Part shown: positions 62,390 through 64,000 of the stretch, one piece after another
Layout: the number at the start of each line of letters is the position of its first letter
Position numbering within the stretch: the stretch's first letter is position 1
From: an uncultured Bacilli bacterium
GTDB taxonomy: Bacteria; Bacillota_I; Bacilli_A; ML615J-28; CAG-313
Reading direction: 5' to 3'
NCBI GenBank assembly: GCA_934140285.1
Contig: CAKPBI010000002.1
Coordinates: 1 to 64,000 of the forward strand
DNA: 64,000 nt
The notes under the pieces: model-generated
Databases searched by the model: none
What the model was told of the DNA's origin: nothing
Seen by the model: the letters and a program-made list of their open reading frames with translations, nothing else
Translations under genes and position numbers: made by a program

Positions 62390-63193
62390 TTGAAATTTAG
62401 ATGTAAAAACTGCTTTAAAGTCCTTAATAAAAATGAAGAATACTGCACAAGCTGTGGTGAACATAGTGAAGAAGTAGCTGCATATATGGCTGAGAGTAAG
62501 CACGAACTTGATAGTATCGCAAAATTAAAATTATCACTAATTATGTACTTAGCAATTGCATTTCTTGGTACAGGCGTTTTAATGATTACATTTGCGGTTA
62601 TCCAAAATAAAAATTCATCTACATATGATATGAATGCATGTAAGGGTATCAGTTTCTTGATATCTAGTATTGTTTTATTTATTGTTATGATTGCAGTAAA
62701 CTTTAAAGAATTAAAATTAATGCTATTTAATGGTACAACCAAACAACTAGGAGCTGCATTGTTAGTTGGTATTCTTGTTATGGGTATTATAGGTGTATTA
62801 CATTATTTAAGTGTTAATACTCGTGTTATTCCAAACTATATGGTTGATTTCTTAAATGGAACAATTATTTTTGAAGTAGATGGTAACTGGATGTCTTCAA
62901 CTACATTATTAATCTCTTTATTATTTAGTATTGTAGTAGAAGAAATAGTTTTTAGAAAAAGATTAATCGATGCATTGGATGATGAAACATTGCTTGGTGA
63001 TACAGCTATAGTAATCATCAGTGCAATTATTGCTACCATTCTTGATTTTATGTGGCTAATGTCCACAGAAACAATTATTACAATGTTTATTCTTAATATG
63101 GCAATGAATGGAATATATATGAATACCAATCGTAGTATTGGCATAAACATTATCCTTCGTGTCATTCTTATTTGCATAATTTTTATATTATAG
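62390..63193 (+). CDS. Zinc-ribbon membrane protein, CPBP intramembrane protease-like
   Basis: 267 residues. N-terminal zinc ribbon CKNCFKVLNKNEEYCTSCG (residues 5-23), then about seven membrane segments. VVEEIVFRKRLIDAL (near 187-201) matches motif 1 (EExxxR) of CPBP/CAAX-type proteases; the second motif (FxxxH) is not intact, reading FMWLM, so activity is doubtful. The start is TTG 62390 with a weak GAAGTGA site; later ATGs would cut the zinc ribbon. Followed after 10 bases by ychF. Confidence 0.72.
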   Translation: MKFRCKNCFKVLNKNEEYCTSCGEHSEEVAAYMAESKHELDSIAKLKLSLIMYLAIAFLGTGVLMITFAVIQNKNSSTYDMNACKGISFLISSIVLFIVMIAVNFKELKLMLFNGTTKQLGAALLVGILVMGIIGVLHYLSVNTRVIPNYMVDFLNGTIIFEVDGNWMSSTTLLISLLFSIVVEEIVFRKRLIDALDDETLLGDTAIVIISAIIATILDFMWLMSTETIITMFILNMAMNGIYMNTNRSIGINIILRVILICIIFIL

Positions 63194-63203
63194 GAGGCAT
63201 AAA

Positions 63204-64000
63204 ATGGGACTAACAGCCGGAATTGTAGGATTACCCAATGTAGGTAAATCTACATTATTTAATGCAATAACTAAAGCTGGAGCTTTCGCTGCAAACTTCC
63301 CTTTCGCAACTATTGAACCAAATGTTGGGGTAGTAGAAGTTCATGATGAAAGACTTGATAAAATTGTAGAAATAGTAAAACCACGTAGTATTGTACCTAC
63401 ATCATTTTCTTTTACTGATATCGCTGGATTAGTTAAAGGAGCAAGTCATGGTGAAGGATTAGGAAATCAATTTTTATCACATATAAGAGATGTTGATGCA
63501 ATCTGTCAAGTAGTAAGATGCTTTGATAGTGACCAAATTATTCATGTTGAAGGACGTGTCGATCCAATTGATGATATTGAAACAGTTAACCTAGAATTAA
63601 TACTTGCGGATTTAGATGTTGTAGAAAAGAGAATTCCTAAGATTGAAAAAAGGGCGTTAATGAAGGTTGATAAGGATTCAGTAGTCGAATATGGAATTTT
63701 GAAAAAGCTTCAAGAAGGGTTTTTAAATAATATTCCTGCTCGCTTAATTTCATTAACTGATGAGGAAAAACTATTTATTAAAAACTATCAATTTTTAACT
63801 ATGAAACCAATGTTATATGTCGCAAATGTTTCAGAAGATGATGTCGTTACTGGTAATGATTACACTAAAAGAGTAAAAGAATATGCTGATAAAACAAACT
63901 CAAAAGTTGTTATTATTAGTGCAAAGATAGAAGAAGAACTTAGTGCCCTAGATGATGAAGAAAGACAAATGTTTCTAGAAGAACTTGGAATTAAAACAAG
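63204..64000 (+). CDS. ychF: Ribosome-binding ATPase YchF (Obg-like), 3' end outside the window
   Basis: 265 codons are visible and the frame runs off the window; the family length is about 365. G1 GLPNVGKST (residues 9-17), switch region with FPFATIEPNVG, G3 DIAGLVKGASHGEGLGNQFL and a coiled-coil part (ILADLDVVEKRI) are as in YchF; G4 reads NVSE (as in the ATP-preferring YchF NxxE motif) rather than NKxD. AGGAGG lies 7 bases before the ATG. It probably shares a transcript with the preceding CPBP-like gene. Confidence 0.95.
   Translation, partial: MGLTAGIVGLPNVGKSTLFNAITKAGAFAANFPFATIEPNVGVVEVHDERLDKIVEIVKPRSIVPTSFSFTDIAGLVKGASHGEGLGNQFLSHIRDVDAICQVVRCFDSDQIIHVEGRVDPIDDIETVNLELILADLDVVEKRIPKIEKRALMKVDKDSVVEYGILKKLQEGFLNNIPARLISLTDEEKLFIKNYQFLTMKPMLYVANVSEDDVVTGNDYTKRVKEYADKTNSKVVIISAKIEEELSALDDEERQMFLEELGIKT

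Noticed and set aside
1..64000. CRISPR arrays, insertion sequences, prophage or toxin-antitoxin modules
   Set aside because: No repeat-spacer pattern, transposase, integrase, phage structural gene or recognisable toxin pair was seen on either strand.

Overview
This is an AT-rich stretch of a bacterial chromosome whose gene content points to a cell-walled, spore-forming member of the Bacilli with a compact genome. The wall is shown by ftsW, murG, murB and a class A penicillin-binding protein. Sporulation is shown by spoIIGA-sigE-sigG, cotJB-cotJC, spoVM and a Cse60-like gene. UGA is used as a stop codon (for example the ATGA junction ung/folT at 27788-27791), so this is not a code-4 mollicute. 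The exact lineage cannot be read from the window; relatives of the uncultured low-GC Bacilli orders are a guess.

Layout. 1-2.0 kb: the end of a membrane-anchored surface protein with a disrupted 5' part. 2.1-9.0 kb: dnaE, then a tight ROK kinase - phosphoglucomutase - glucose-6-phosphate isomerase run. 9.1-13.2 kb: a zinc-ribbon membrane protein, two lipoproteins and tgt. 13.3-16.4 kb: ftsW-murG-murB. 16.4-17.4 kb: a spore-coat pair, cotJB (with a CotJA-like front end) and cotJC. 17.4-21.9 kb: a phosphodiesterase, a leucine-rich-repeat lipoprotein and an ABC exporter. 22-27 kb: ackA, ftsZ, a possible small RNA, then spoIIGA-sigE-sigG. 27.1-32.2 kb: ung, a FolT-like ECF component, gpmI-eno and lgt. 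32.3-42.5 kb: rsmB-rlmN-rsgA-rpe-thiN-spoVM-(rpmB)-fakA-recG-rnc, the same neighbourhood as in Bacillus subtilis but without the yloU/asp23 gene. 42.6-46 kb: dnaD-nth, cse60-like, rqcH. 46-49.5 kb: gmk-rpoZ, an M32 carboxypeptidase and an SGNH esterase lipoprotein. 49.6-54 kb: the str cluster rpsL-rpsG-fusA-tuf. 54-58.2 kb: two acyltransferases flanking a lipid kinase, tatD and a trypsin-like lipoprotein. 58.2-62.2 kb, mostly minus strand: an SDR and a queuosine-precursor transporter behind a preQ1-I riboswitch, which itself follows a tRNA-Leu on one predicted transcript; then a class A PBP. 62.4 kb to the end: a CPBP-like membrane protein and the start of ychF.

Genes that work together: tgt with the preQ1-controlled transporter (queuosine); the ROK kinase, pgcA, pgi, gpmI, eno and ackA (sugar to acetate fermentation); lgt with at least five lipoproteins in the window; and the sporulation set, where SpoIIGA processes pro-SigE, SigE would drive mother-cell genes such as spoVM and cotJ, and SigG acts in the forespore.

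The most interesting new observations are regulatory. spoVM (26 codons) has its start codon inside a perfect 13-bp inverted repeat, and a SigE-like promoter is placed so that only transcripts starting inside the hairpin would be freely translated. The cse60-like gene also has its ribosome-binding site inside a terminator-like stem. The spoIIG promoter keeps an abnormally long -35/-10 spacing with Spo0A-box-like motifs. A tRNA-Leu gene is transcribed as leader of a preQ1 riboswitch operon.
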